A DNA stretch of 64,000 nucleotides. Source: CAIYTF01 sp963664845 (lineage in GTDB: Bacteria > Bacteroidota > Ignavibacteria > Ignavibacteriales > Ignavibacteriaceae). Each line of letters opens with the position of its first letter. Positions within the stretch are counted from its first letter, which is position 1. The position numbers and the translations under genes are program-made. Shown here in pieces: positions 1 to 9,407 of this stretch. Below the pieces are notes generated by a model. It was not told where the DNA came from, made no database searches, and saw only the letters and a program-made list of their open reading frames with translations. Location of the stretch: assembly GCA_963664845.1 (NCBI GenBank), contig OY761615.1, positions 5,394,001-5,458,000 on the forward strand. The letters run 5' to 3'.

Positions 1-2058
1 ATAACTGATCACAGTGGATGGGTTGAATGGATTGGGGTAGTTCTGATCCAGATTAAATGATTTAACCGTTACGTCCTTGTCCTTGATCGCGTCAATCATG
101 CCATATTCAAATGCACCTAGATCAGGGGCTGTTCCAACAAACTTCACACCATTGACCAGCGTCCCTTTGTCAATCAGCTTAGTGTTGCCCGCTTTGATAT
201 ACATGAAATTGATGTCCGGTAAACTTCCGTCTGCTTTGCGGGGTCCGCGAACACCGGTTGTGTCGATTGCAACATAGTCTGCTTCTGCAGTCACCCAGTC
301 AGAGGTGGTTATCACGCCCCCGAGCATTTCGCAGGGAGCCCAAAGAGATTTCTTGCGGTCAGTAACTCCGTCACCAATGGACACACAGTTGGTAGCAACC
401 AGTTGTTTACCGCTTGGAAGGCTTGTTCCGTCGATTCTGAAAGTATAGTGACTGCTGTTGTCAAGATATGGTTTGGCAAATCCTGTGCAGTTGACAAGTG
501 TCATATTGCCGGCATTGCTGTTCTGATCGAACCCTTTTTGCAGGTTGTCAAATGAAAGGCAGCGGATCAATATGGAATTGTGACTTTGGTCTTTACCGCT
601 GCTGCCGCCGAGTTTGAAACCGTTTCCGTTTCCTTTACCTGCAGTACCATCTTTATAGAACCCGTTCATAAAAGTCCAGCAGTTTTCCATGGTGGTAACC
701 ATGTCTTGGGGAAAACCGTCTTCCTTACACTTCAGGTAGAGATCCCAGCCGTCATCAGAGTTTTGCCATGAACGGCAGCCATAAAAATAGTTTCCGGTGC
801 CAACAGTAAGTTTTGGTGCAAATCCATCGGCATCGCCATCGGTTGCATCTCTGTTATAATACGAATCGCAATTGATGATCCGGTTATATGCAGCAAGATT
901 TTTCAACTGGAGGCCCGCATCACGGTTCTCATAGAAGTTACATAATTCAATAAGGTTATCATGTCCATCTTCGTTTTTATCTTTAATGTCAACATAAGTT
1001 CCCCCGATCGGTTTATTCCGTTCGATGAGGAGACCGTTGTCTCCGGCACCTTTGATGTCGAAACCGTAGAAATGCCAGTAGCTTCCCGTCAACCGGATGC
1101 CTTGGTTTGCATCATCATCAGCCATTGAAGAGAAGTCAAGAATGGCATGTTCACCTGGGGCAGAACGGAGAGTGATCATCTCAGCGGCAGTACCGCCCTT
1201 ATTTATGTTCACCCGTGCGGAATAGGAATAGACGCCCCCTGCCATATAAATAGTGTCGCCTGCATTGATCAGGTCAACTGCTTTTTGCAGTGAGTAAAAC
1301 GGATTCGCTTTCGAGCCGTCTCCCGTTGCATCATTTCCTGTGGGGGCCAGGTAGAGATTGGTGTGAATGGTCGCCTTGAAAGATGCGGTTACTGTTTTGG
1401 CGGCATCAATGGTTATTGATTTCGTCAATTCAGTCCCGGTAAGGTCACCTGACCAGCCGGTAAACACAGATGCTGAGGCAGCATCCGGCACTGCAGTCAA
1501 CGAAACCACTGTCCCTGCATCGTAATAAAGTGCATCCGGACTGCGGGAAACAACGCCTTTTCCACTGATATTTGTCGTTAACATATACTGCATAGTGCCC
1601 TGTTCGTCGCTGATCTCGAAACGATCCAGATTCGTAAGACCATTTGCGCTGCGAGCTTCGAAACGTACTTTGTTCATTCCTTTTGCAAGATTTACTACAA
1701 TGAACACCGATTTCCAGGTAGTGTATGCCCCTGTTGAGGGGAAAGCCAATGAATCCACAACCAGAGCATTATTGATATATACTTTTGCAGATCGATCGTC
1801 AGTTTTGGACATTCCGTAGAATGCAAATATAGTATCGGGTCCACCGTTTTTAACACTGAATTCGAGTTGAATAAAGGCTCCGACAGCATTGTTGGTATTA
1901 ACATACCCGGTTCCGGTATAGCCTGAATACTCCTTTTCGACCTTTGTGCCTGATGAGAATGTTCCGGCTTCCGCCTGAATAACCAGATGCTGGCTATAGC
2001 TGAAACCGGAGCATAGAGCGAAGAAAAGGATGATCCATTGTGTCATTCTTGGTTTCAT
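1..2058 (-). CDS. Secreted pectate lyase, PL9-like, T9SS-targeted (3' end outside the window)
   Basis: Continuous minus-strand frame without a stop from an ATG at 2058 to the window edge, so the C-terminus is missing. Residues 1-23 are a signal peptide. About 25-150 resemble a CBM6/35-type carbohydrate-binding domain, and about 163-226 an InlB-like beta repeat. From about 234 (NLYLAPTGND...) a right-handed beta-helix lyase follows, with the PL9 hallmark GCRSWQNSDDGWDLY near 427 (calcium-binding Asp residues) and GNGNGFKLGG near 476, probably holding the catalytic Lys. The T9SS sorting domain begins near 670 with QNYPNPFNPSTV. PL9 enzymes cleave polygalacturonate by calcium-dependent beta-elimination. 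This one should be exported by Sec and then displayed or released by T9SS. Two PL1 genes follow upstream on the same strand, suggesting a pectin-use cluster. The family call comes from recognised motifs, without an alignment. Confidence 0.85.
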   Translation of the reverse strand, partial: MKPRMTQWIILFFALCSGFSYSQHLVIQAEAGTFSSGTKVEKEYSGYTGTGYVNTNNAVGAFIQLEFSVKNGGPDTIFAFYGMSKTDDRSAKVYINNALVVDSLAFPSTGAYTTWKSVFIVVNLAKGMNKVRFEARSANGLTNLDRFEISDEQGTMQYMLTTNISGKGVVSRSPDALYYDAGTVVSLTAVPDAASASVFTGWSGDLTGTELTKSITIDAAKTVTASFKATIHTNLYLAPTGNDATGDGSKANPFYSLQKAVDLINAGDTIYMAGGVYSYSARVNINKGGTAAEMITLRSAPGEHAILDFSSMADDDANQGIRLTGSYWHFYGFDIKGAGDNGLLIERNKPIGGTYVDIKDKNEDGHDNLIELCNFYENRDAGLQLKNLAAYNRIINCDSYYNRDATDGDADGFAPKLTVGTGNYFYGCRSWQNSDDGWDLYLKCKEDGFPQDMVTTMENCWTFMNGFYKDGTAGKGNGNGFKLGGSSGKDQSHNSILIRCLSFDNLQKGFDQNSNAGNMTLVNCTGFAKPYLDNSSHYTFRIDGTSLPSGKQLVATNCVSIGDGVTDRKKSLWAPCEMLGGVITTSDWVTAEADYVAIDTTGVRGPRKADGSLPDINFMYIKAGNTKLIDKGTLVNGVKFVGTAPDLGAFEYGMIDAIKDKDVTVKSFNLDQNYPNPFNPSTVISY

Positions 2059-2100
2059 AGAGAGAGTTTCCTTGTTAGATAGTGTGTGAGTTATAAAAAA

Positions 2101-4881
2101 TCATTTGAGCAAAAGCATTTTGTGCGCAATCCGTGTATTTCCGGAACCGAGCATGCTGATATATATGCCGCTTGGCAGATTAAGCGCATTGAACGATGTC
2201 TTGTATATGGTCCCCGGTTCTGCAATTCCGCTGAAGAGCAGGGTGACTTCTTTGCCGAGCACATCAAATATGCGCAGTTCTGTTTTCATTTTTTGTTCCA
2301 CGGAAAACTCGATGGTTGTCGATGGATTAAACGGGTTTGGATAATTCTCCAACAGAACAAACGAGCTGGCCAAACTGCCTTTATTCATATCGATGTGTGT
2401 ATAGATTGAATCAAAATCAATTTTGCCGCTGCCTGCATATTGTTTCAGCATGTCCGGTACCAATTCCGGGTCATCAACGGTGTATGCATAGAACGCTGTC
2501 GGGTTGAATGCCGCTCCGCGAAGCTGGGGAGCTCCCGAATTCTTGTAAACGTTGTTTCTTTCAACAATGTCCCCAGGACCCGATTCCATATAACCGCTGT
2601 ACATGGGGAAGGGAACATTCAGGAAATAGTTTCCTTCTGCCATTACATCGGCTTCTTCACACGAAGCTATACCATAGAGGTCGTTGTTATCGTAAAAGTT
2701 GTTATAAACATGAGCTTTCCCAAACCGTACGCGAGGATGACGCTGCCTGGTTTTTTCGAACCAGTTGTGGTGATAGGTGGCGCACATAACGGTATCGGTG
2801 GGTTCGTTGTCCGTATGCCCGTAAAGACACGTTTTGCTGTGATTGTAAAAATGATTCCAGGAAACAGTTACATGGGTAGCCATTTTTTTATAATCGAGTG
2901 CACCATCATGACTTCCTGCATCAGGGTCTGAAGAAGCACCATCGTTAAAACTGCAATGGTCAACCCAGATGTGATGTGTCTCCGGATCACGGATATCTAT
3001 GCCGTCATTGGGGCAATTGGAAAACTCGATATTCCGGATTATTATGTTCTGGCTAATCTCTACTTCAAACCCAAAGCCAACACATTTTGCATCTGTTCCG
3101 GCTCCGACAATAGTAACATTTTTACAATCCTTCACGTATATCATTTCCTCACCGGATCTGTTCAGCGTTCCGGAAAGTTTCAGTATAACAGGATCATGCG
3201 ACGGGTAATGATCGGTTCGCAGATCGCGCAGTGTCGTTGATAAGGTAGCTGCGTCTGTTATGGTTATTATTTTACCGCCCGCTCCGCCAGTGGTGCTGTT
3301 CTGCCCTCGTGCATCCATCGAAGCAAATCCGGCAGGGAACCGGCCATCGCCTTTGCCGGGTTCTACGCCGAATCCGGAAACCGTAACGACAAATGGTGCT
3401 GCACCGCCACCAACAATGGAAATAACCCCGGAGTATTGCGAGACCGCTTTTGGCTTGAATCTTGCATATATATCAAGCTGATTCAGGATACCCGCAGTAT
3501 ATGGGATAACAAGCGATGAGGCAAATCCCGCGCCTGCTGTGAGCGATACTTCAAATCCGGCAGGTGCCGAAACCGTTAGGTTATCATTTTCGGGAGTGAG
3601 AATATTCCCCGAAAGTACGAACTCCTTTTCAGTCGAAAACGCGTTAACAACCACATCGCCGAAGGAGAGCAGTGAAGGAATGGCGTTAACACCGGGTACG
3701 GCTGGTGTACTTTGACTTCCAATTGTTGGAGACGTTGTCAGGTAATTATGTGAATTACCTGTTCCGGCATTATAGGAATAGACTGCGAAATGCCACATTG
3801 TCGCAACAGCCAGACCGGTGAGATCAACCGTTGTTCCATTCCCATCATAAATAACCCGGTTCCCGTCACCCAGATCAGTTGCCGCAGTGAAGTTGGCATT
3901 TACTCCTGAAACCTTTTGCCCGTCAACAGGGACCCACGAAACCGGATTTCCTGCACGCACTGCAACAATTCTGTTATTTCCATTCCCGCCTGGGAAGTTC
4001 AATTGCATCGTGCTGCCCGTTATAGAACCGAACGTAAGCGATGGCTGTGATGTTGGCTCTTCACTCAGAGCAGTACCGGTAAGGGCCAGCACTTTGGTTT
4101 TTGCCCCGGTGCTTGAGTGGGACAGGGTACCGGTGAGTGTTCCGGCAGGGACCAATGGTGAAAACCTTACATATACAGTTTTCTCGGTAAGAACACCGGA
4201 TGCCTGGTTAAGTGTTATTGAGTTTGTAAATACTGCATTATCGGCGCTTAGTTCAAAACCTGCTGATGTAATCAGGGTAACATCACTCAGCAAATTGTTG
4301 CCGGATACCTGATAGGCAACAGAAGGGGAATTGAGACCGGATACCAAATTTCCAAAATCCGGAAGTGTGAGTCTTGAGAGATTTATTACCGGAACAGGCA
4401 CTGTGACGATCACGATATCATCAATATAGTGTGTCTGTGTTGCGCCGTTAACAAATCGTAAACGAACGTCCGGACTTGTCTCATTTATAGTTATGGTGAA
4501 TGAGCTGTATCCTGATGTAATGTTTTGCGAGAGAATATCAATAAAATCACCCTGATCAACGGACTTTTGTACGCGCAAGGTGCTGGCGCCGCTTCCTCTG
4601 GCCCAGAAGGTTATGGATTGGACTGCAATCAGTGAGGGTGTTGTTGCATAAGCTGCTGGTGACCCCGGTGAAAGTGCCAGGGCATAGGTGCCCCCATGCT
4701 TATTCGTGTTCTGAGCTCCTTTGAGTATGCTCCAGATACCGGAGGACAGAGTGTAGTCGGCAGCAGAAGTTGCATACGCTGCCGGTAAACCCGTCTCAAA
4801 GCCTTCAGAAATTTGCTGCGCGCTGATGCTGGAAATGAAACAAAGCGAAACGAGCAGTGTCAAACGTATATAGGATTTCAT
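2101..4881 (-). CDS. Secreted pectate lyase PL1, multidomain, T9SS-targeted
   Basis: A 926-residue protein. Residues 1-21 form a signal peptide ending ISAQ. The first ~165 residues look like a jelly-roll adhesion or carbohydrate-binding module. About 170-505 contain two Ig-like 'choice-of-anchor D' type repeats separated by a fibronectin-like segment. The PL1 catalytic domain runs from about 512 (GFASMDARG) to 830, with the family motif IWVDHCSF near 640, acidic calcium-site residues just after it, and RQRHPRVRFG near 713, which carries the catalytic Arg. A T9SS type A sorting domain starts near 845 (NYPNPFNPSTT). PL1 enzymes depolymerise pectate by beta-elimination outside the cell. The gene is 42 bp upstream of the PL9-like gene on the same strand, so co-transcription is plausible. 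Length is about twice that of a simple PL1 because of the N-terminal modules. Confidence 0.92.
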   Translation of the reverse strand: MKSYIRLTLLVSLCFISSISAQQISEGFETGLPAAYATSAADYTLSSGIWSILKGAQNTNKHGGTYALALSPGSPAAYATTPSLIAVQSITFWARGSGASTLRVQKSVDQGDFIDILSQNITSGYSSFTITINETSPDVRLRFVNGATQTHYIDDIVIVTVPVPVINLSRLTLPDFGNLVSGLNSPSVAYQVSGNNLLSDVTLITSAGFELSADNAVFTNSITLNQASGVLTEKTVYVRFSPLVPAGTLTGTLSHSSTGAKTKVLALTGTALSEEPTSQPSLTFGSITGSTMQLNFPGGNGNNRIVAVRAGNPVSWVPVDGQKVSGVNANFTAATDLGDGNRVIYDGNGTTVDLTGLAVATMWHFAVYSYNAGTGNSHNYLTTSPTIGSQSTPAVPGVNAIPSLLSFGDVVVNAFSTEKEFVLSGNILTPENDNLTVSAPAGFEVSLTAGAGFASSLVIPYTAGILNQLDIYARFKPKAVSQYSGVISIVGGGAAPFVVTVSGFGVEPGKGDGRFPAGFASMDARGQNSTTGGAGGKIITITDAATLSTTLRDLRTDHYPSHDPVILKLSGTLNRSGEEMIYVKDCKNVTIVGAGTDAKCVGFGFEVEISQNIIIRNIEFSNCPNDGIDIRDPETHHIWVDHCSFNDGASSDPDAGSHDGALDYKKMATHVTVSWNHFYNHSKTCLYGHTDNEPTDTVMCATYHHNWFEKTRQRHPRVRFGKAHVYNNFYDNNDLYGIASCEEADVMAEGNYFLNVPFPMYSGYMESGPGDIVERNNVYKNSGAPQLRGAAFNPTAFYAYTVDDPELVPDMLKQYAGSGKIDFDSIYTHIDMNKGSLASSFVLLENYPNPFNPSTTIEFSVEQKMKTELRIFDVLGKEVTLLFSGIAEPGTIYKTSFNALNLPSGIYISMLGSGNTRIAHKMLLLK

Positions 4882-5211
4882 CTCAGGTTCTCATCAATTA
4901 ATAAATGTTAAAATTCCGGTTAAACAATTTTCTCTTAACAGGTAAATCTTATTGATCTGTTAAATCCTAAGACCCCTGCCATGCGGCAGGCAGGTCTCAG
5001 TCCTCCTATCGGGCAATGGTATCAACTTAATAAAAGCTTGCATGGATTCCATCAGTAACTCGCATTTTCAAATATCGCCGCTGCACTACATTTAACCGCC
5101 AATAATGCGGGTTTTCTACTCCCCTCTCTTTCAAGAGAGGGGCTGGGGGTGAGTTATCGTTACTGGTTTCCGCAAAGTTCACACCATTACCCGCCGGGAT
5201 GCGGAGTAATA
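4882..5211. repeat. Intergenic stretch with two hairpin-forming repeat units
   Basis: There is no gene here. Two inverted repeats stand out. At 4970-4997, CCTGCC-ATGC-GGCAGG is flanked by an outer AGACC/GGTCT pair. At 5121-5142, CCCCTCTCTT and AAGAGAGGGG are separated by 2 nt and followed by a G-rich CTGGGGGTGAG tail. Both look like small dispersed repeats common in environmental FCB genomes, from recognition rather than a search. The 5' leader of the 926-residue lyase, around 4890-4965, is AT-rich with several TTAACA-like words, but I cannot name a regulator. Confidence 0.55.
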
Positions 5212-6483
5212 CTATTTTAAAAGGATCATTTTTATTGCCTGCTGCCGGCCATCGGACTCCAAAACGCTTATGTAAGTGCCACTCGGCAATGCTGTTGCCG
5301 TGAAAGAAGCAATGTGGAATCCTGCCTGCTGCACCTGGTTCACAAGCTCTGCTACCTTTTCACCAAACATATTGTAAACATTCAGCACCACTTTTCCGGT
5401 ACGGGACGTTTCATACTTTATAGATGTGCATGGATTAAACGGATTTGGGTAGTTCTGCAACATTAGGCAGCTCCGGGGAGCGGCGGGATTTTCCACTTCC
5501 ACACCCGTGGTAATAATGCCGACACCGGCATTAGCCATTACAATGGCCGGAACGTCCGCTGCGCTGTCAAGCGAATAAGAATAAGCCGGGTTGGCAACTG
5601 CACCCATAGTATATGATGGTTTTGAATAACTTCCCACCTGGATAACAGGCGAGCCGCAGTTTTCATATTTGTTGCTGCGTTCAAGAGCGTCACCTTGGGG
5701 CGAGTCTTGGTACCCGCTGTAGATAGGAACGATAATATTTTGGAAATAATTTCCTTCAACAAGAACTTTTGCCTGGCATGCGGTTACCACACCATAGAGT
5801 GAATCGTGATCATAGTAATTGTTGTATACGTGAACTTCACCGTACCGTACGCGCGGATGACGCTGCACCGTGTGCTGCCACCAGTTGTGATGAACGGAGA
5901 CTTTAAGGTAGCCGATATCGCCGGTATTTCCGTCTTTGTGACCGATGAGCATAACCTTGGAATGATTATAGAATTTACACCAGGAGATGGTTATATAATT
6001 GGATTGTTCTTTAATATCGAAGAGGCCGTCTGCTCCGTTGGTAAAGTTGCAATGGTCCACCCAAATATGGTGTGAACTGTTGGTTATGCCGAAGCCGTCC
6101 TCGCTGGAATTTTCGAAAGAGATATTTCTTACAATGATGTTGTTCATCTTGTATATATAGATACCGCCGCCGACAATTCGGGCATCGTTTCCAAGACCAA
6201 GTATTGTTTTGTTTGAACGGCAATTGTTCATGCCTGAAATGTTGAGCGTCCCCTTAACATAAATAATCAGCGGTTCTGTAAGGTCCATATATCCGTGAAG
6301 TTCATCGCCGGTGGTTGCGGTTACAATTCTGCCACCGAGCCCGCCCGTGGTACCGCCGGCCAGTGATGCATAACCATCGGGGGCGTCAGTAAGCAGTTTT
6401 TCAAGATGATTTTGACTGAAACTTTCAGAACTGAATAGAAAACAAACCAGAAAAGCAAACAGGGCCAAAGTGAGTTTTTTCAT
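5212..6483 (-). CDS. Secreted pectate lyase PL1, compact, T9SS-targeted
   Basis: A 423-residue protein. The open frame extends to 6642, but I place the start at the ATG at 6483, because MKKLTLALFAFLVCFLF there is a textbook signal peptide and AAAGG precedes it. The PL1 domain begins near residue 36 (PDGYASLAGG). It has the HIWVDHCNF motif near 138, ADGLFDIKE carrying calcium-site acidic residues, and VQRHPRVRYG near 206 with the catalytic Arg. A T9SS sorting domain starts near 341 (QNYPNPFNPCTS). Unlike its 926-residue neighbour it has no N-terminal binding modules, so it is probably the soluble or minimal enzyme of the set. It is separated from that neighbour by 330 bp of repeat-containing DNA, so it may have its own promoter. 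Confidence 0.92.
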   Translation of the reverse strand: MKKLTLALFAFLVCFLFSSESFSQNHLEKLLTDAPDGYASLAGGTTGGLGGRIVTATTGDELHGYMDLTEPLIIYVKGTLNISGMNNCRSNKTILGLGNDARIVGGGIYIYKMNNIIVRNISFENSSEDGFGITNSSHHIWVDHCNFTNGADGLFDIKEQSNYITISWCKFYNHSKVMLIGHKDGNTGDIGYLKVSVHHNWWQHTVQRHPRVRYGEVHVYNNYYDHDSLYGVVTACQAKVLVEGNYFQNIIVPIYSGYQDSPQGDALERSNKYENCGSPVIQVGSYSKPSYTMGAVANPAYSYSLDSAADVPAIVMANAGVGIITTGVEVENPAAPRSCLMLQNYPNPFNPCTSIKYETSRTGKVVLNVYNMFGEKVAELVNQVQQAGFHIASFTATALPSGTYISVLESDGRQQAIKMILLK

Positions 6484-6834
6484 ATTCACGACCTTTACTG
6501 ATGTACTTATAGAATTATTTTGTAAAATTTGATTAAATCGCTTTCGGTTCGATATAAGTTCGATATTGCTGGGAGCCAAAAAGTATCCGGAAATTGGCGC
6601 TGCGGCCGGAGATCGGTTTACTTTACATGTGCAGCAGTCCATTTAAAAGGGAGCAATTTGTTAAATGTTACTAAACCGTTAAAGTAAACGATAAATAATT
6701 GCGTAAACATATATAAAAATCGAATAATGTCAAATAAAATTTTCATCTGCGGCTAATTTGTTATCGGTAAATGCAAAATCATGCAGCTTTTGAAGACAAG
6801 GTGGGAGATATAGGGATATAATGACATCGAAAAA

Positions 6835-7073
6835 GTGGCCTCAACGTAACCGCATTGTGATGATTGCCATTTCCGTCCCGCCGGTGGGTCTCGCATTACC
6901 AAGGAAAAGTCATTGCGAGCCCGTCTCGGGCGAAGCATCTCCATAATCAATGACCTGGAAACCGTGGCCTCAACTTACCAGGATTCTGATGATTGCCATT
7001 TCCGTCCCGCCGGTGGGTGTCGCATTACCAAGGAAAAGTCATTGCGAGTCCGTCTGGGGCGAAGCAATCTCCA
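6835..7073. repeat. Two copies of a ~110-bp repeat, 129 bp apart
   Basis: Copy one (6835-6943) and copy two (6964-7073) both start GTGGCCTCAAC, share TGATGATTGCCATTTCCGTC and GCATTACCAAGGAAAAGTC, and end in CATTGCGAG...CGTCT...GGCGAAGCA...TCTCC. The last part resembles the dispersed CATTGCGAGC-N-GAAGCAATCTCC repeat seen in many bacterial genomes. The two copies differ at scattered positions, so the duplication is not recent. Confidence 0.75.
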
Positions 7074-7250
7074 AAACAAAGGTTAAAGCATATCCCCAAA
7101 ATGACACATTTCACAATTGATGAATTATACAACAGAGGGTAATCTGCTAACATCTTATACCACCGATGTGGTTTGCAGGAAATACAAGGTGAGTTTACTC
7201 TGGTACATCGAAAAAATGCGCTTGATGGGAATATAGGAATAAATAGACCT

Positions 7251-7515
7251 CATGAGTGCCATCGGCACGACATGTCTATAGCCTAATGGAATAGTAAATG
7301 AATAGAGTTCCAGCGGAACGGCATAAACCCTGTCTCGTCGAAACTGAAAGTTAGAACAAAGATCAAAAATACCTTACGCTTGATTCCCAAAGTTCCATCG
7401 GTACGACATGTATATAGCCTAATGGAACAGTAAATGAATATAGTAACAGCGGAAGGGCATAAGTCCTCTCGTGTCAGACCTGAATGTCAGAACACGGATC
7501 ACAAATATTTTTCTC
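7251..7515. repeat. Two diverged copies of a ~130-bp repeat, 136 bp apart
   Basis: Units begin near 7251 and 7387. Both contain CCATCGGYACGACATGT, then ATAGCCTAATGGAAYAGTAA, then AACAGCGGAA-GGCATAA or a close variant, and end in ...TCAGAAC/TTAGAAC..ATCA.AAATA. The CCATCGG-type cores belong to a palindromic repeat family of the kind TTCCAnCGGAA-CG-CATG. No open frame is conserved between the copies. Confidence 0.65.
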
Positions 7516-7677
7516 TCCCGGCATTCATTTAGGACGGGCAAACACACAAGCATTGCCAACTTGATAAGTGCAAAATATTGCATATCTGCGTATATTACAT
7601 ATTGAAATGCATAAGGGTAATATGGCACAATTGAAAATTTCACATCTTCAGAATAGTACTGCGGGACTATTATCTCT

Positions 7678-7980
7678 ATGATCAGACAGGCTGGGAAAGG
7701 GCAGGCAGACAAACCAAATGCTGCAAACCGCGGGGAAAGTACAGGTTCGCAAACTATTTATGAGCGAGTATATGGAACTTTTAAAAGCGGAATCTCAGAT
7801 TGGCCGCAGGCGACCTTAATGCACGAGCTTCAACATGCCTATGATTATGATAAAGGGAGAATGGCAGGAGAAAAAAATATTAAGCGTAATGCAATTGATC
7901 CAGCAGAAATCAGAGCCGTTCAACTGGAAAATGTAGTAAGAAATATTGTAACCCCAGAGTCTGTAAATACGATTGTGTAA
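7678..7980 (+). pseudogene. M91-type metallopeptidase toxin domain remnant, interrupted by IS256-family element
   Basis: The open frame codes for 100 residues. MHELQHAYDYDKG contains an HExxH zinc motif (HELQH), and AEIRAVQLEN supplies a likely downstream Glu ligand. This pattern fits the M91 peptidase domain found as the C-terminal toxic part of polymorphic or Rhs-type proteins and in NleD-like effectors. Residues up to IVTP are original. The last seven (ESVNTIV and stop) are read from the inserted element, which begins at 7957. Joining across the insertion continues the frame as GQLRTTYNDKID... to TAG at 9479-9481. Upstream, an in-frame stop precedes 7678, and another frame reads YYLYDQTGWER, perhaps a decayed YD/Rhs repeat. 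The gene is therefore probably a decayed toxin C-terminus. The family call is from motif only. Confidence 0.6.
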
Positions 7981-9407
7981 ATGGCAAGTAAAGCTTTACA
8001 AATAGCCTGCTATTTGTTCAGCAAACATAATAGAAAAATGTCCAATAACAATAGACCAGTTTCTCACTGGCAAGTTCCATTTTTTAGCAATATCCCGATA
8101 AGCCAAGTACAACATTTTTTTCAATGAATCATCATTGGGGAAAAGCGTTTTCGCCTTGGTAACTTTTCTGAACTGTCGATGCAATGCTTCGACTGCATTC
8201 GTGGTATAAATCATGGTTCTGATTTCCTGGGGATACTTGAAGAAAACTGCAAGGTTGTCCCAGTTTGACCGCCATGATTTTAAGGCCAGTATATATTTTT
8301 TACCCCAAGCATCTTCAACGCTCTGCAGGTTCTGCAAAGCAAGTTCTTCCGTGGCAGCCGAATACACCGTTTTCAGATCACGTGCAAATGCCTTCTGGTC
8401 TTTAGAGCCCACGTACTTCATGGAATTTCTGATCTGGTGAACGATGCAAAGCTGTATCTCGGTATTCGGGAATACGGTGTTTATCGTATTGGGTAAGCCT
8501 TTTAATCCGTCAACACAGGCTATACAGATTTCCTTAATACCACGGTTCTTCAACTCGGTCATTACCAGGAGCCAGAATGCCGCTCCTTCGGCCTCGCCGA
8601 CCCATAACCCAAGCAAGTCTTTTCTTCCCTCAATATTCAGGCCCAGACACGTATAAGCCGCTTTAGAAGCCACTCTTTTGGTAGTTTCATCTCGTACCTT
8701 GTAGTGAATAGCATCAAAAAAGACAACAGGATAAACAGCCTCCAGCGGACGGTTCTGCCATTCATTCGCCAGCCCATAAATTTTATCGGTAATATGAGAA
8801 ACCAGAGTCGGACTTATATCGGCACCATAGATGTCTTCAATCTGGGCCTGAATATCCCGGGTAGTCATGCCTCTGGCATACATGGAAATGATTTGGTCTT
8901 CGATTTTTCCTAATCTGCTCTCATGTTTTTTAACAACAATAGGATCAAATTCACCATTACGGTCCCGGGGAATTTCAAGATCAATGGGCCCGTTATCGGC
9001 AGTAACGGTCTTCGGGAATTTTCCATTCCGGCTGTTACCGGATTTATTGCCGGCTGGTGAGTGTTTTTCGTAGCCGAGATGTTCCGTCATTTCAGCTTCC
9101 AGCATGGACTCGATAGAGGCCTTCATGAGCTTTTTTATAGCGCCGTCTTTGCCCATAAGGTCGTTGTAGGTTTTTGCTTTTCCGAGGTCTTTTTTGAACT
9201 GCTCGAACAGTTCGTCGAGGTTTTCCATAGGGTGATACTCCAGAATTATTAAATGGTAAAATGAATTAAAATGGCCCAAAATCCAAGGCCGAATTTTTTC
9301 GAGTCCGCGGGTACTGCTGCACTTCACTCGCCTTCGCTACGCTCCGGCATCGTTCCGTTCCGCAGTACCCGCGGACTAACCATTTACACAATCTATGTTA
9401 CACTCCC
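7957..9407 (-). mobile_element. IS256-family insertion sequence, complete, with 8-bp target duplication
   Basis: The element is 1451 bp. The left end starts GAGTCTGTAAATAC and the right end, read inward, starts GGGAGTGTAACATA. Both continue with the identical GATTGTGTAAATGG, giving 28-bp terminal inverted repeats with 21 matches. The target TAACCCCA is duplicated at 7949-7956 and 9408-9415. An 8-9 bp duplication is usual for this family. One transposase gene on the minus strand fills most of the element. A perfect 16-bp inverted repeat (9302-9317 with 9362-9377) lies between the right end and the transposase start. The element sits inside an M91-like gene, and removing it together with one target copy restores a continuous frame. 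Confidence 0.93.
7996..9228 (-). CDS. IS256-family (mutator-type) transposase
   Basis: A 410-residue DDE transposase. The open frame reaches back to 9327, but MENLDELFEQFKKDL at 9228 is the usual family N-terminus and GGAG lies 9 nt upstream, so I start there. Catalytic-core landmarks are VFFDAIHYKVRD (first Asp), CVDGLKGLPNTIN (second Asp), the family's C/D(2)H signature in CIVHQIRNS, and TTNAVEALHRQFRK (Glu). The length matches the family norm of about 390-420, and no frameshift is visible, so the enzyme is probably intact. It acts on the terminal inverted repeats described for the element. Confidence 0.95.
   Translation of the reverse strand: MENLDELFEQFKKDLGKAKTYNDLMGKDGAIKKLMKASIESMLEAEMTEHLGYEKHSPAGNKSGNSRNGKFPKTVTADNGPIDLEIPRDRNGEFDPIVVKKHESRLGKIEDQIISMYARGMTTRDIQAQIEDIYGADISPTLVSHITDKIYGLANEWQNRPLEAVYPVVFFDAIHYKVRDETTKRVASKAAYTCLGLNIEGRKDLLGLWVGEAEGAAFWLLVMTELKNRGIKEICIACVDGLKGLPNTINTVFPNTEIQLCIVHQIRNSMKYVGSKDQKAFARDLKTVYSAATEELALQNLQSVEDAWGKKYILALKSWRSNWDNLAVFFKYPQEIRTMIYTTNAVEALHRQFRKVTKAKTLFPNDDSLKKMLYLAYRDIAKKWNLPVRNWSIVIGHFSIMFAEQIAGYL

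Larger units (their letters stand above)
6484..7677. other. 1.2-kb gene-poor stretch: promoter region of the PL1 gene and repeat families
   Basis: I find no convincing coding gene. The first ~250 bp are AT-rich and presumably hold the promoter of the minus-strand PL1 gene. The remainder is occupied by two duplicated repeat units, listed separately at 6835-7073 and 7251-7515. Short open frames here (for example 6753-6950 and 7419-7712, both minus) lie on the repeats and show no protein-like composition. Confidence 0.6.

Noticed and set aside
2440..2931. 163-residue plus-strand frame opposite the PL1 gene
   Set aside because: It is the antisense reading of the strongly supported lyase with no independent coding evidence.
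5212..6642. Longer form of the PL1 lyase starting at 6642
   Set aside because: The extra 53 residues precede a perfect signal peptide at the ATG at 6483, so the longer form would not be secreted properly.
7419..7712. 97-residue minus-strand open frame
   Set aside because: It lies across repeat DNA with no signal, motif or ribosome site, so it is a chance frame.
9301..9384. attC-like integron recombination site in the GTCCGCGGGTACTGC hairpin
   Set aside because: The core boxes do not fit GTTRRRY/RYYYAAC, no integron integrase or cassettes are present, and the hairpin lies inside the IS element.
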